64,000 nucleotides of DNA. Source: Dromaius novaehollandiae (lineage: Eukaryota > Chordata > Aves > Casuariiformes > Dromaiidae). Below the pieces are notes generated by a model. That model saw only the letters and a program-made list of their open reading frames with translations, had not been told where the DNA came from and made no database searches. Where the stretch lies: contig NC_088110.1 in NCBI RefSeq assembly GCF_036370855.1, positions 24,051,501-24,115,500 of the forward strand. Reading direction: 5' to 3'. The position numbers and the translations under genes were made by a program. This document shows, in pieces, positions 32,116-43,078 of the stretch (positions are counted from its first letter, which is position 1; each line of letters opens with the position of its first letter).

Positions 32116-32667
32116 GGGTCCCAGCACACACCGGGCAGGCGGGAAAGCACCGGCAGGGCTGGGTGACCGCGCAGGGCTGCGCAGCTGGAGCCACCGTGCC
32201 GAGAGCCGGGGCCTGGGCTCGGCGCAGAGCTCGGGGCCCTGGGCTGGGTGCACGGCCTGGGGCGACGCCGAGGCCCCTGGCTGCAGCCTCGGCCACTGCT
32301 CAGCGTGGGGACCGCCGGGGCTCCCGGCCAGGCTGGGGTAGGGACTGGGGCTGGCACCGTGTCCCCGCCGGGAGCCCAGGCCCCGCGGGTGCTGGGCGGC
32401 CGAGCACCGGGTGCTGGATCGGTGCCGCGGTCTGCAACGAGCAATTATAGCGGTCTGCAGCGCGGTGCAATGAGTTTGGGAGGCCTCGGGCGCACAGGCC
32501 CTCTCTGCGGGGGCCGGAGGGGGGCTGCTGGCCCCTGCGCGTGGCCTGAGGGCGGGGGGGCAGGGGGGCACCGGCGGGGCAGCGGCACCCCGCGGCCTGC
32601 GCGGGGCCGGGGCGAGGGGACGCGAACCCGCGGCCCGGGGGGGCACCGGCTGCCAGGCCCCGCCGCC

Positions 32668-32773
32668 GTTGCTAGGGCGGGGCCTCGCGTTGCTAGGGGG
32701 CGTGTCCCCAGGCGCAAAGCCCCGCCCCGGCGCGCGGCTCTCGCGAGAGTTGCCCGCCCGTTGCCTGGAGACC
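32668..32773 (+). promoter_or_regulatory. GAS8: GAS8 promoter: RFX X-box-like sites and TCTCGCGAGA palindrome
   Basis: GTTGCTAGGG occurs at 32668-32677 and again at 32689-32698, exactly 21 bases apart. GTTGCCTGGAGACC at 32760-32773 is a near-complete X-box. TCTCGCGAGA at 32739-32748 is the CGCG palindrome found in many housekeeping promoters. RFX factors drive motile-cilium genes through X-boxes, and GAS8 is an axonemal protein, so the match is functionally coherent. The start codon is at 32795, so initiation is probably between these sites and the ATG. Confidence 0.7.
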
Positions 32774-32794
32774 GCGGCGCCGGCGGCCGCAGCC

Positions 32795-35700
32795 ATGGTG
32801 AGGGCCGGCGCCGGGCCCAGGCCCGAGGCGGCCCCGGGGAGGCAGCGGGGAGCCCCCGGGAGGCTCCGGGCCTGGGGCCGCCCGGAGCGGGGTGTGCGGG
32901 CCGGGGCGGCGGGCGCGGGAGTCCCCAGGGCCGGGGCGGCGGGCGGTGAGGAGCCCCTGGGCCCTGGCACCGGGGCCGGCCCGGGGGGTGGGAGCGGAAC
33001 CCCTCTGGGCTCGAAGTCCCGCAGGAGCCGCGCCTGGAGCTGCGGGTGTCGCGGGGGGTCCCCGGGACCGGGGTGATGCCCGGCCTGGGACAGAGCTCCA
33101 GCAGCGCAGCCCCCTCCCGAGCCGCCCGCGCACTCGTGCGTTCCGGTTTCTTTCCTTAGGCGCCCAAAAAGAAAGGCGTCAAGAAAGGGAAGGCGGGCAG
33201 AGCTCCGGTGGTGGCGAATGGCTTGGCCCCCGGGGACATGAGCAAGGAGCAGGTGAGAACTTGCACCATCTCCCGGCCTCCCCCAGGGTCGGGGGACGTT
33301 GCGTTTTGTAAGAACGCTCGCAGAGGCTGGTGCTCGGTGTTCGGTGCGGGCTGCAGGGGTGGCAGGTGGCAGAGGGTAGTGGAGAAGGCAGAACAAGCGG
33401 TCGGTGTTCGTTTCATTGCCTCACACGTGTCTGGAGAATGTGTACGATCTCGCAAAGCCTGCTCAGCGCTTTTCCTGAGAAGATCAGCCACCTCGTCTCA
33501 TTTTCCCTCCCGCTGTTCTGCAGCGCGCTGTTCTCCAGCTCGGTGCTCTCGCTGTCTTAGGCCTGACTCCGTAACCCTGGCACCCTGCTCTCTTGTTTCA
33601 TTGTCCTGGTGGTGTTAAAAATATATCCCTGATAAGAATATATCATATTATTTAAGTGCTTTATGTTCTGCGTTGTTTCCTATCGCAAGTAACTTGCCTG
33701 ACAGTGACTGTGTTTGAATCAGCGTTTCTCTGTCTATTCAAGCCCCCCAACTGGCTGCTTCCACCCGTAACTGGAGCAGACTGATCTCTGCAGGCAGTTG
33801 CACTCACACTGAACCCTGTGTCTGCCCAGCCTGTAGCTTTGTGGCTTGCAGCCTGGGACACTCGTCACAAAACACATTCCTTCCGGAGTAGGAGACTCTC
33901 TTAAGGGCCGTAAGGAGAGGTGGAGGTGGGGGAGGGAGCCCCTTGCCCTGTTATCAGCTGCTCCAGAAGCTCCACTTGGGCTGTGTCTTGCTGGGTATCC
34001 TACAAACACAGGAGAAGCTGGCCCTGTCCCAGGGACCTCGCTGCCTGGGGTAGGATTTTCTGCTTCTGACCTAGCATTGTTCAGGCACCCCAGAGTGGTG
34101 TTGCTGGCCACTGCGAGACAGAATATCTGAGTCTTGGCTTCTTATGGTAGGAAAAAATCTTGCTGCTCCTTTCCCAGAGGCTGATGGGTTGCCATCAGGT
34201 CCTGTGCAAACCCCAACCCCTCCAAATGTCTCTTGGTCTGGGCACCTCCTGCCCTGTGCTTTGCTGTCCCATTAAAAGCCACCGTGTCCTACCAGGGTTG
34301 CGACATGGGTTGCCATGGGTGTCTTGAAAAGAGCCTTGGTGCAGCTTCTTTTTCAGGGGAGCCGTCTGTCTGAGGCCTCCTTTTCCCCCTATTTGGCTCC
34401 TGCTGTTGGTTTTGCAGCTGGAAGAACATGTTGTGCGGCTCCGGGAGGAGCTGGACCGGGAACGGCAAGAGCGCAACTATTTCCAGCTGGAGCGCGACAA
34501 GATTCACACCTTCTGGGAGATCACCCGCCGGCAGCTGGAGGAGAAGAGAGCAGAACTGCGGAACAAGGACCGGGAGATGGAGGAGGCAGAGGAGCGACAT
34601 CAAGTGGAGATCAAGGTGGGAGGACGAGTAGGCGGGGACCCGTCGTGATGCCCTGGCCAGGCAGGAGCTGCGGGTGAGCCCTGAGCAGCTCGGAGAGGAG
34701 GTGAGGGAAGGGAGGAAGAGGAGGAGAGATCCCAGGGATGGGCAGGATGCAAACCAGGGCATCTTGGCCAGCATGCCAGCTCCAGGGGTATTCCTGTCAG
34801 CACCTCCTGAAGCCCCTCACCTGCTCTGCGGCTTGTCTTTAGGTTTACAAGCAGAAGGTGAAGCACCTGCTGTACGAGCACCAGGAGAACCTCACCGAGC
34901 TGAAGGCAGAGGGCACCCTGTCCATGAAGCGGGCCCAGAAGGATCACTGGGCTCAGGAGATGGAGCTGCGTAAAGACGTGCGCTCCCTGAAAGTGGAGCT
35001 CAAGGAGCAGGAGCTGGCCAACGAGGTGGTGGTGAAAAACCTGCGCCTGGTAGGTTGCCAGAGGGACGGCAGGCCTGGGCCGCGGCTGAGGCCCATGGGG
35101 AGCCTGTGGCTCCAAGGGAGCAATAGCGACAACCCGGAGCTGGGGAGCGGGAAGGAGCGCGCAGGTGCACTGGTCGCTGGGGCCTGTGCAAGGCCTGCTC
35201 TGCACAACGTCTTGGAGCAGCAGGCCGAGCAGGCTCACTCTCACAGGCTGAGGGGGAAGCTGGCCTAAGATTAAGGTTCCCAACCAGTGAGGTACAGCCA
35301 GAACTAGGCACAGTAGAGCAGAGGGGAGTGCGGAGTGCAAGCTGACGGGCAGTGCTGGCCTGAGCTGGGCTGTCTCCATTTTTCTGAGGTGCAGTTTGGT
35401 TGCAGGAAGGACAAGAGCCCCCAGTGTAGGAGTGCAGTAACCTCAGGGTTTGGTTATCTGCCTCTAACCTGTGCTTCCTCCCTGACAGAAACAAGAGGAG
35501 GAGATCACACAGCTGTGCAGCGACTTTGAGAGACAAGTGAAAGGTCAGGACGTGCGTGATCCCTTTGTCGGTGTGCTAGGGGAGGCACCTCAGTGCTCTG
35601 CTGTGCTGCTGGGCTCCCCGGAGCAAAACAGAGCGTTTTGCTGAAAGAGGCCGCTTTTTCCCCAATTCCTGCTCCCCTGTGCTCTCGGCTGCCAGGCTGC

Positions 35701-38700
35701 GTGGCCTGCAGCACCCTCCGAGCTGCGCTCCCGGAGCGGCTGGGACGAGGTGCAGGCTCCCGCACCACTCGCGGGCAGAGGCTGGGCTCTCGTCGCTGCT
35801 GCAGGGCTGCGTTGCTGAGCGCAGCTGTCTGGCAGGCGCTTCACGGGCCGCGCTCTGGAGCTCCGCTGTCTTCCTCGCGGGACGTTTCGGGTTCTCACGG
35901 GCGGACTTGGAGCGTTTCCAGCGCCCTGCTTCCAGGATGCTATTTCTGGGCTCTGCTCCGTGGCTCCGCGCGCGGGGGGGGTGACGGCGGTGCTGTGAAT
36001 GACATCCCGTCCCGGAGCGGTGCTGCAGCGGCGCGTGCCGGGCCGCCCGTCCTGACGGAGTCGGGGCGCGTGCACGCAGGGTCTCCAGGCGGTTCTCACT
36101 CGGCCCCCCGTGCGCTTCTCCAGAGATTGAAGCCAAGTACAACAAGAAGATGCACGTGCTGCGGGACGAGCTCGATTTGCGCAGGAAGACGGAAATCCAC
36201 GAGGTTGAGGAGAGGAAGAACAGCCAGATCAGCGTGCTGATGAAGAACCACGAGAAGGCCTTCAGTGACATCAAGAACTACTACAATGATGTCACCCTCA
36301 ATAACCTGGCACTCATCAACACGCTCAAGGTACTGCCTGCCTGCTCCCCCGGCCCCGCTGTCGCGGCCTGCCTGGCCTGTGCAGTGTTACCCTCTCACTG
36401 GGGATGGATCCTGTAAGGTTTTGCCCAGATCCGGCCACGGGTGGAGGTGCTGGTGCTGCAGCTCTCTTGGGGGAGCTGCACATTACGCAGGTGCAGCTCT
36501 TGCACGGGCGCAGATGCAGCTGGCAGTGCCAGCGGTGCGGGGGGACGGTGTCCTGGCAGTGCGGCGCTGAGGGGCAGCGCAGTAGCGCTTGTGTGTTTCC
36601 AAGAACAGGAGCAGACGGAGGAGATGAAGAAGAAAGAGAATCACTTGGAAAAGGAGATGGCAGACATGCTGCTGCAGAACAAGCAACTGACGGAGCGCCT
36701 GCAGCGGGCCCAGGAGCAGGTGTCTGAGCTGCAGAAGAAGTTGGCCCACTACGAGAAAGACAAGGAGGCTCTGACGGTGAGTCCCTTGTCCTACTGAGCC
36801 CTTTCTGTCCTTTTTCCCAGCCACCCTGGCTGCTTCCTGGAGCAGAGTCGCTCAGCAGTGACCTCTGCCGCTCAGCTCGGAGCTGCCTGGCCAGACTGCC
36901 AAGCAAATTCCTCTGAGTCTCTTTCAACTCAGCTGCTTGTTTACATCCCACGGGGGCCTCCCAGGACGCTGGCTCTGCTGAGGAGAGGGGTGGTAGCCCC
37001 TGCTGCAGAGAGGGAGGGAGATGGGGTGGGTGCTGCCACGCTGCTTCTCCCTCACATCTCTTTGCTGGTCGCTGTCCTCCCTTCCTGGAACCCATCCCAC
37101 GCACCTCCCAGAGAAGTCTGTGCTCCTAACTGTCCCTTCCCGTCTGCAGAACACGAAAGCCCACCTGAAAGTCTCCCAGAAGGAACTGAGAGATCTTCAG
37201 TGGGAACATGAAGTGCTGGAACAGAGGTTCAGTAAGGTGAGAGCCGCAGATGGGTCTGGACAGCCTCTTACCTTCCCCAAACCCTCTCCTCTTTGTAGAG
37301 GGCTGTGCACAGTGATTAAGCAGAGGCTACCCAGGCTGTGCTTAGCTAAGGGCTTTCTGAAGATCTGATCCAGAGCTGAGTGTTAGCTGCTGTTTCCAGC
37401 AAAGCTTCTCACAGCTTTGGCGTCTCCCATGCTCAGCGGACAGGCCCAGCCTTGTACTTGGCTAAGCGATAAGGCATGCTCCAACGCTCCCCTCCCGGCC
37501 CGCGGAGGACTGGCTGCAGCACTGGGTCAGGAGCAGGGCCACGTGGAGAGGCTCCCGCTGCAGCAGGGGAGAGCTGGGGACAGTCCAGTGACAAATTGTC
37601 ACTGCTAGAGCTCGCTCCCTCGTTCTGTCGGAGTTTGGGGGTCGCTCCCTCCGCTCGCTGTGCAGGGGCTGCTCGGGATGAGTTTATCTTCAAGGAATAT
37701 TCTGTCGACCGAATTCTCCCAGACTCGGCCTCTCCCTCCCAGCTAACCCAGATAAATTTACTGAGGCAGAACAGAGCTCATTTGCAATTCGTAGAAATCC
37801 CCAGGAATACGAACATTGATCTGAGGCCTCGTTAACAATCCATCATTAAGGCAGCAACATATTCAGTGCATTCAGAAATAGGCTTTGGCGGAAAGATCCT
37901 AATTAGGACACTTATTAACTAGCTGTGAGCCAGGGTCTCCTGCCAGTCCCACCAGCTGCCAGGAGGAAAGGAGAGACCCCGTGTGCTGTGGGCCTCTCTC
38001 GGAGGTCTGAAATAGTGCCTCAGACCCAGAGCACTGTGACCGTCCCGAGTGGCCTGCTCCGAGCCGTCCTCAGGAGCCCGCAGCACCGAAAAGGCTTCCC
38101 TGAGCGACTCCCAGGCAGGGCTTGTAACCCCGCGAGCCCGTCGCTGCTGCCCTGCTGCCAGGGAGGAGCCAGGTGTGGTCTGGGTTGGGGGGCTTGTGGC
38201 TCCGCGTGTCACCGCAGCCCCACGCGCTTGGAGTGGGGACTGCTGGTCCTACCGCCGGCTGGGCTGGGCTGGGGGAAGCAGGGCCCCTCTCTGCACCGCT
38301 GCTGGGAGGATGGGGTGGCTATTTGCTTCCTGCTGGGCCTTGAAGGTGGGAGAGGCTTCACAGACAGCTGAGCCCTTTTGGAGGAGAGGTAGCTGGGTGG
38401 GCGCAGAGCCCTAGGGCAGGAGCTTGGGTGCAGAGCAGCTAGAGTGCGGGGAATGGAAGGGGAAACATTTGGACAGCAGAGGTTGTGTCGGGGGGGCACT
38501 GCTATTTGGGCAGCTGGTGGGTTTCTGCTGTTACGGGTAGTGGAGGAGGTGGAAGCGCAGGTGCTGAGGAGGTGCTAGCCGCAGAGGGAAGCCGCACTCC
38601 TGCGCCCGTGTCCCCCGGGTTGCAGGTGCTGGGGGAATGGCCTGGCTGTCACGGGAGCAGGCAGGGCCAGGCTGCTGGACCTCCCTGCCCCGGGTGGCTG

Positions 38701-41044
38701 CCAGCACGGTGGTCCTGAGGGCAGTGTGGCTGTGTCGTGTCCGGGAGCAGGTGCAGGCAGAGCGAGACGAGCTCTACCAGAAGTTCACCAAAGCCATTAC
38801 TGAGGTGCAGCAGAAGACCGGATTCAAGAACCTGCTCCTGGAGCGCAAGCTGAAAGGGCTCTTCAGCATCCTGGAGAAGAGGGAGGTGGAGCTCAACGAG
38901 GTCCTCGCAGCCTCCAACCTCGACCCGAGCGCCCTCTCCTTGGTCTCACGCAAGCTGGAGGTACTGTTCACCATTACGGGACACTGCAAAAACTGCCCCC
39001 CACCCACATCGGGGTGGTTTTGTGGGGAGCAGAGGCTGGTCTGGGCCAGAGCCTGGGGTAAACACAGACCTCAGACTGTGTGAGCGTGGCTGGGACCTGG
39101 GGTGCCTGGGTCTGGGCTTTCGGGGCAGAGCCGGGCTGCGTGGTAGGAAACGGGGTCCCCATCCTCCCCGCACTGCAGATATCCACCTGTACGGGGAGTC
39201 CGCAGAACGGGGATGCTGCGGTGAGCGCTCAGCCCGCTCCCTGGTCGGACGGGCCATGCGAAGGGCAGGGCTCGGGCTGTCACGCCTGTCCCCAGCGCTG
39301 CGGGGGCCCAGGCTGCGCGTGGCACTGCAGGCGCGCTGGCTCTCCCTCCGGAGAGGGAGGCCTCGGAGCCAGGCCTCAGCGCAGGCGGCGCTCAGACGCG
39401 GGCTCCATCTCCCCGGGGCTGCTGGGTCGAGTTCGCTGGGGCAGGTAGGCTGCAGGGAGCACCGTGCCTGGGTGCTCTGCACCTGGGGAGTCGCAGCTGG
39501 TGAACCTCGCCGGCGCTCCTCTCCTGGTCTCACCGGCTGCAGAAGCAGCGTAGACTGGTTCCCAGAGGCTCTGCAATGTCTGGCACGCTAAAAATACTTA
39601 TGCGGAAAGCCTCTGGCGTGGTGGCGAAGGATGAGTCCCACATTCCTGGAGCCTGCAGCAGCAGTAACTGGAGAAGCAGCACTTGCTTCGTATCAGCTTG
39701 AGACACGAGGGATTTGTTCCACGCTCAGCTCAGCCACCAGCTCTCTGGTGCCCTCCTGCTCGTCCCGCACCGGCGCGCTCGTTCCAGGTGCCCTCCGCGG
39801 TGGAGCGCCGATGGGGCCCGCGGATGTGCTCGTGCCAGGGCGCCTTGGGATGAACGGGCCAGCCAGCCCGAGGCGCCCTGTTCTCGGGACAGGGCAGCGG
39901 ATGTGTCACCTAGCGGGTGAGCGGCAGGTGCCACAGCAGCAGATCGGAAAACACATTCCTGGGAAGGCGACAAGGCGTCAATGCTGCCTGCAGCTGCTGG
40001 GCTCCCTGAATTCTTTTGCTCAGCTGCCTCTAGTGGCTGGCGTCTTCTCGGGGAGACTCTCTCCCCGTAATTCCCCCGGTGCCGCCACGTCAGGGAGGTG
40101 CTGCCGAGAGCAGGTGCTGCCATCCGTCCCCCTCGCAGCAGGGCGGATGATGTAGCGCAACGCTGGCTCTTCTGGTGCTGTGGGTCTGCAGGGAGGAGCA
40201 TGGGGTGGAAAATGGGGCCTGCTTGTCTGGAAACTACTGTTCAGTGCCCCTGTGCTCCACGGACCCTTATTGTTAACCTGCAAGGTCCCTGTCTGTCACC
40301 TCCGCCGGGGGCTGGCTTGCTCAGAGCGGGGCAGACCCTGCCGGAGCTGCGCCGTGGGAGCCGGGTTGCGGTGCCAGCCGGGACGCTGCACGGCAGCTCC
40401 TCCGTGAGCCGCAGCTGCTGCGCAGCCTGGCCTGACTGCGCCTTCGGTGCCGATGCTGACGTGCCGCCTCCCTTCGCAGGACGTGCTCGATTCCAAGAAC
40501 ACCACCATCAAGGACCTGCAGTTCGAGCTGGCGCGAGTCTGCAAGGTGAGGGAAGGGGGCCGGGGCGGCCTTGTCCTGCCCGGCCAGGGCTGGGGCCTGT
40601 CCTGTGCTCACTGCGGTTTGGAGGAGTGAAAACGAGACCTTCCGCTCCGGGCGTTGTAGGGAGGGAGGGGAACTTGCAGCAGGTCGGCTAAGCTGCTCCG
40701 TGCCTGCCTCTTTAACGGCCCTTCTGCCTGCCCAGGCTGCAGCTCTCCCGGTTCCCCGGCGAAGGAGGGCCTGATCCTCCCGCCCCGTGCAGGGGGCTGC
40801 GGGGAGCCTGTGCTCAGGTGGCGGCGGGGGGGCAGGTTGGCCTGGAGCTGGGCTTCGGGGGGGCAGCCCAGAACTTGGGGCACTTCTCTTCCAGGCGCAC
40901 AACGACCTGCTGCAGACGTTCACGGCAAAGCTGACGGCCTTTGGCATCCCTCCGGACAGCCTGGGCTTCAAGCCGCTGGAGCTGCCTGCGCTGGGGCAGA
41001 CGGTGGGGCAGGGCCCCGCGGGACTCGTGGCTGCGCCCACGTGA
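32795..41044 (+). CDS. GAS8: GAS8 / dynein regulatory complex subunit 4
   Basis: Exons 32795-32797 (the start codon alone), 33160-33252, 34418-34615, 34843-35049, 35489-35543, 36124-36329, 36609-36776, 37150-37236, 38751-38960, 40480-40545, 40895-41044; phases close to 480 residues (human 478). A basic N-terminus ([13 protein letters not shown]) is followed by almost continuous coiled coil, with family stretches [75 protein letters not shown] and [19 protein letters not shown], ending [14 protein letters not shown]4 is a core subunit of the nexin-dynein regulatory complex linking outer doublets in motile cilia and flagella; it binds microtubules. The eighth intron (37237-38750) contains an AT-rich block that may be regulatory. 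Identification is firm. Confidence 0.96.
37660..37925. other. AT-rich island in GAS8 intron, candidate conserved noncoding element
   Basis: Within a GC-rich intron this 265-base block has balanced composition, no repeat structure and several homeodomain-type cores: CCTAATTAGGACACTTATTA near 37898, TCATTAAGG near 37842 and GTTAACAATCC near 37831. It has no splice-flanked open frame. Such islands in avian introns are often conserved enhancers; that is inference. Confidence 0.4.
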
Positions 41045-41174
41045 CGCCCGCGAGCACACGTGTGTGCGTCGTCTCCGGTCAGGCGCCCTGCGAGCGCGGG
41101 GGGCCCTGGGCTGCGGGGGCCCGCGGTGCTGGGCAGGCAGCAGGGCTGGGCTCTGCCTGTTCGTGCTCTGCGCC

Positions 41175-41180
41175 ATTAAA
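41175..41180 (+). terminator. GAS8: GAS8 polyadenylation signal ATTAAA
   Basis: ATTAAA 131 bases after the GAS8 stop, the common variant signal. Positions 41181-41796 beyond it show no gene: a CTCCCTCCCTCCCTCC microsatellite at about 41311-41330, otherwise unique GC-rich DNA. Confidence 0.7.
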
Positions 41181-41796
41181 CAGCCCCCAGCAAGTCTTCA
41201 GGGTCTAGAGCAGCGTCGTCCTCCTGCCTGCAGCCAGGCCTTAGCGCGGAGAGCTAAGGAGAGACGGGGGGAGCAGGGAGACGGCACGTCGGATAAAGCA
41301 CGCCCGCAGCCTCCCTCCCTCCCTCCCTCCCGCGGGGCTGCTCTACGCGTAGCCGGGCGCCGGGGGACCCTCGCAGCAGAGCTGGCGGAGGAGGAGCCGC
41401 AGCCGCGCCGGGGCAGGCAGCTTCCCCCCCCCCCGTTCCTGCTCCACCTGCAGGGCCACGAGCGGGGGGGTTGGCAGGGGGCAGGAGCAGGAGCCCCCCG
41501 GCCTGTCTGGGCGCTGGTGCCTTGGCACTGTCCCTCGTCCCACGCTCGCTCTCCTCCTCGGAGATGCCCCTGAGGAAGAGGAGAGGCTGGGACGTGCCCC
41601 AGCTCTGTGCCCCGGTCCCCGAGGAAGCAGCCCCGTCCCAGCCGCCCTGCTGCTGCCGCCTTCCCGGCCTGCGCTGACCCACATGTCACGTGCCCGCCGC
41701 GGACGTTAACCCTGCACGCGCTCTTCCCCGCGGGGCCCCAGGCCGCGCTCGGCGGGGCGGGATGCCCCGGGGCCGGGAAATGCGTCCGGGCCTCAC

Positions 41797-43078
41797 CGGT
41801 GCCTTGCTGATGGCAGCGGTGGTGGCCTCGAGCCCGTCCCCGTGCACATTGGCAGCCCCGATCTCCAGGGTGTCCTCAGGGGCCGCCTGCCGCGAGAAGC
41901 TGCCTTGCCTTGATCTGGTGCTCCCCCGGCTCCAGCTCCTTCACCAGCTTGAGGACCAGCACGTCTGAGGCGGGAGAGACGGGGCTGAGAGCCAGGCCTG
42001 GGGTCCCGGGCCGGGGGACACCCTCGGCCAGCACGACGGCCTTGTAGGTGCTGTTCGGGGCGTGCACCGACTCCCGGTCCAGGGCCCGGGCGGCCCTGAC
42101 GGTGCCGTTCTTGGGGGTCGATGGCCAGCCACCCCGCGGGGTCGCTGCCCAGCTGGTACCTGCGGCGAGCGCGGGGTGAGCGAGGGGGGCTCGGCCCCGC
42201 CGTCCCCCTCCGGCAGCCGGGACGGCTTGTGGTGCAGAGGAGCAGCCCGGCCCACGGGCACCTGTGCTGCTCCAGCACCGGCCCACGGCCCTGCACGCCG
42301 GGGCACGCTGGCTGAGGATGGAGTAGTTGATGATGCCATTGTCCACGTTCACCCCGTCGTCCATGTTCACCCCGTCGTCCACGTCCGTGGCGTTCACCGT
42401 CGTCACGGAGGTACCTGGGCGCGGGGACGAGCAGAAGAGGTTTCGCTTGCGGGGCCAACCCTGCCAGGGGTCTGCTCAGCTCCGGCTGGCGTCCCCACGC
42501 GTCCTGCCCGGCCGGGCCGCGGGGCCCCGCGTCTCGCCGGTCCCCCCGGTGCAGCCCGCGTACCCGGCTTCGCGCCCTCCTCGATGTAGCCGACGAAGAC
42601 CTGCTTGGTGAACACGGGCCGGTTGTCGTTCTGGTCCGTCACCGTGATGAGGATCTCCATGGGGTCCTCCACGGGCTGCCCGTTGGCCGACACGGCGTGG
42701 GAGAAGAGCTGCGGGGCGCGCGGTCAGAGCCGGGACCGGCACCCGGGCCACGTCCCGCCCCGGCGCCCCGGCACCCGACTCACCATGTACCTGTCGATCT
42801 CCTCCCTGTCCAGCGGCTTCGTCACCTCCAGCCACCCCGTCTCCCGCTCGATGGTGAAGACGCCCACCGGGGGGGAGTCCGCCCCCTGCCCCGTGATGCT
42901 GTAGAAGACCTTGGTCTCCTTGTCCTTGTTGGACTTGATCTGGCTTTGCCCCGGGGCTCCGGCCTCCTCCAAGCCACGGGCACCGCGGCCCCCATCCCCG
43001 GGCGGGCACCGGCCCCTTGGTGACAGACCCTACCTGCGGGAGGAGGAGGAGGAAGAGGGCGAAGGCGCAGGGCACCAT
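41797..43078 (-). pseudogene. Inverted, internally deleted classical cadherin gene copy
   Basis: Read on the minus strand, pieces of a type I cadherin appear in order. A signal-peptide exon 43078-43034 (MVPCAFALFLLLLPQ, good GTAGGG donor) comes first. Next is 42939-42784, identical by eye to CDH1 exon 5 ([19 protein letters not shown] onward). Then come the HAV exon (about 42708-42564) and the start of exon 7 as far as NYSILSQ. There the text jumps into sequence matching CDH1 intron 10 and exon 11, then jumps again into intron 12 and the start of exon 13 ([12 protein letters not shown]). At the far end (41900-41797) is a degenerate exon-8-like piece (EDTLEIGAANVHGDGLEATT). Introns 5 and 6 are kept and nearly identical to CDH1, so this is a DNA-level duplicate, not a retrocopy. 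Exons 2-4, most of EC2-EC5, the transmembrane segment and the tail are missing; the exon-11 piece has one extra C. It cannot make a cadherin. Confidence 0.85.

Noticed and set aside
30506-33396. Several 460-780 codon frames on both strands upstream of GAS8
   Set aside because: Low-complexity CpG-rich and repeat DNA; no splice structure, no family motif.
41797-43078. Cadherin remnant as a retrocopy or a functional full cadherin
   Set aside because: It keeps introns, so it is not a retrocopy; it lacks most EC domains, the membrane segment and the tail, so it cannot be a complete cadherin.
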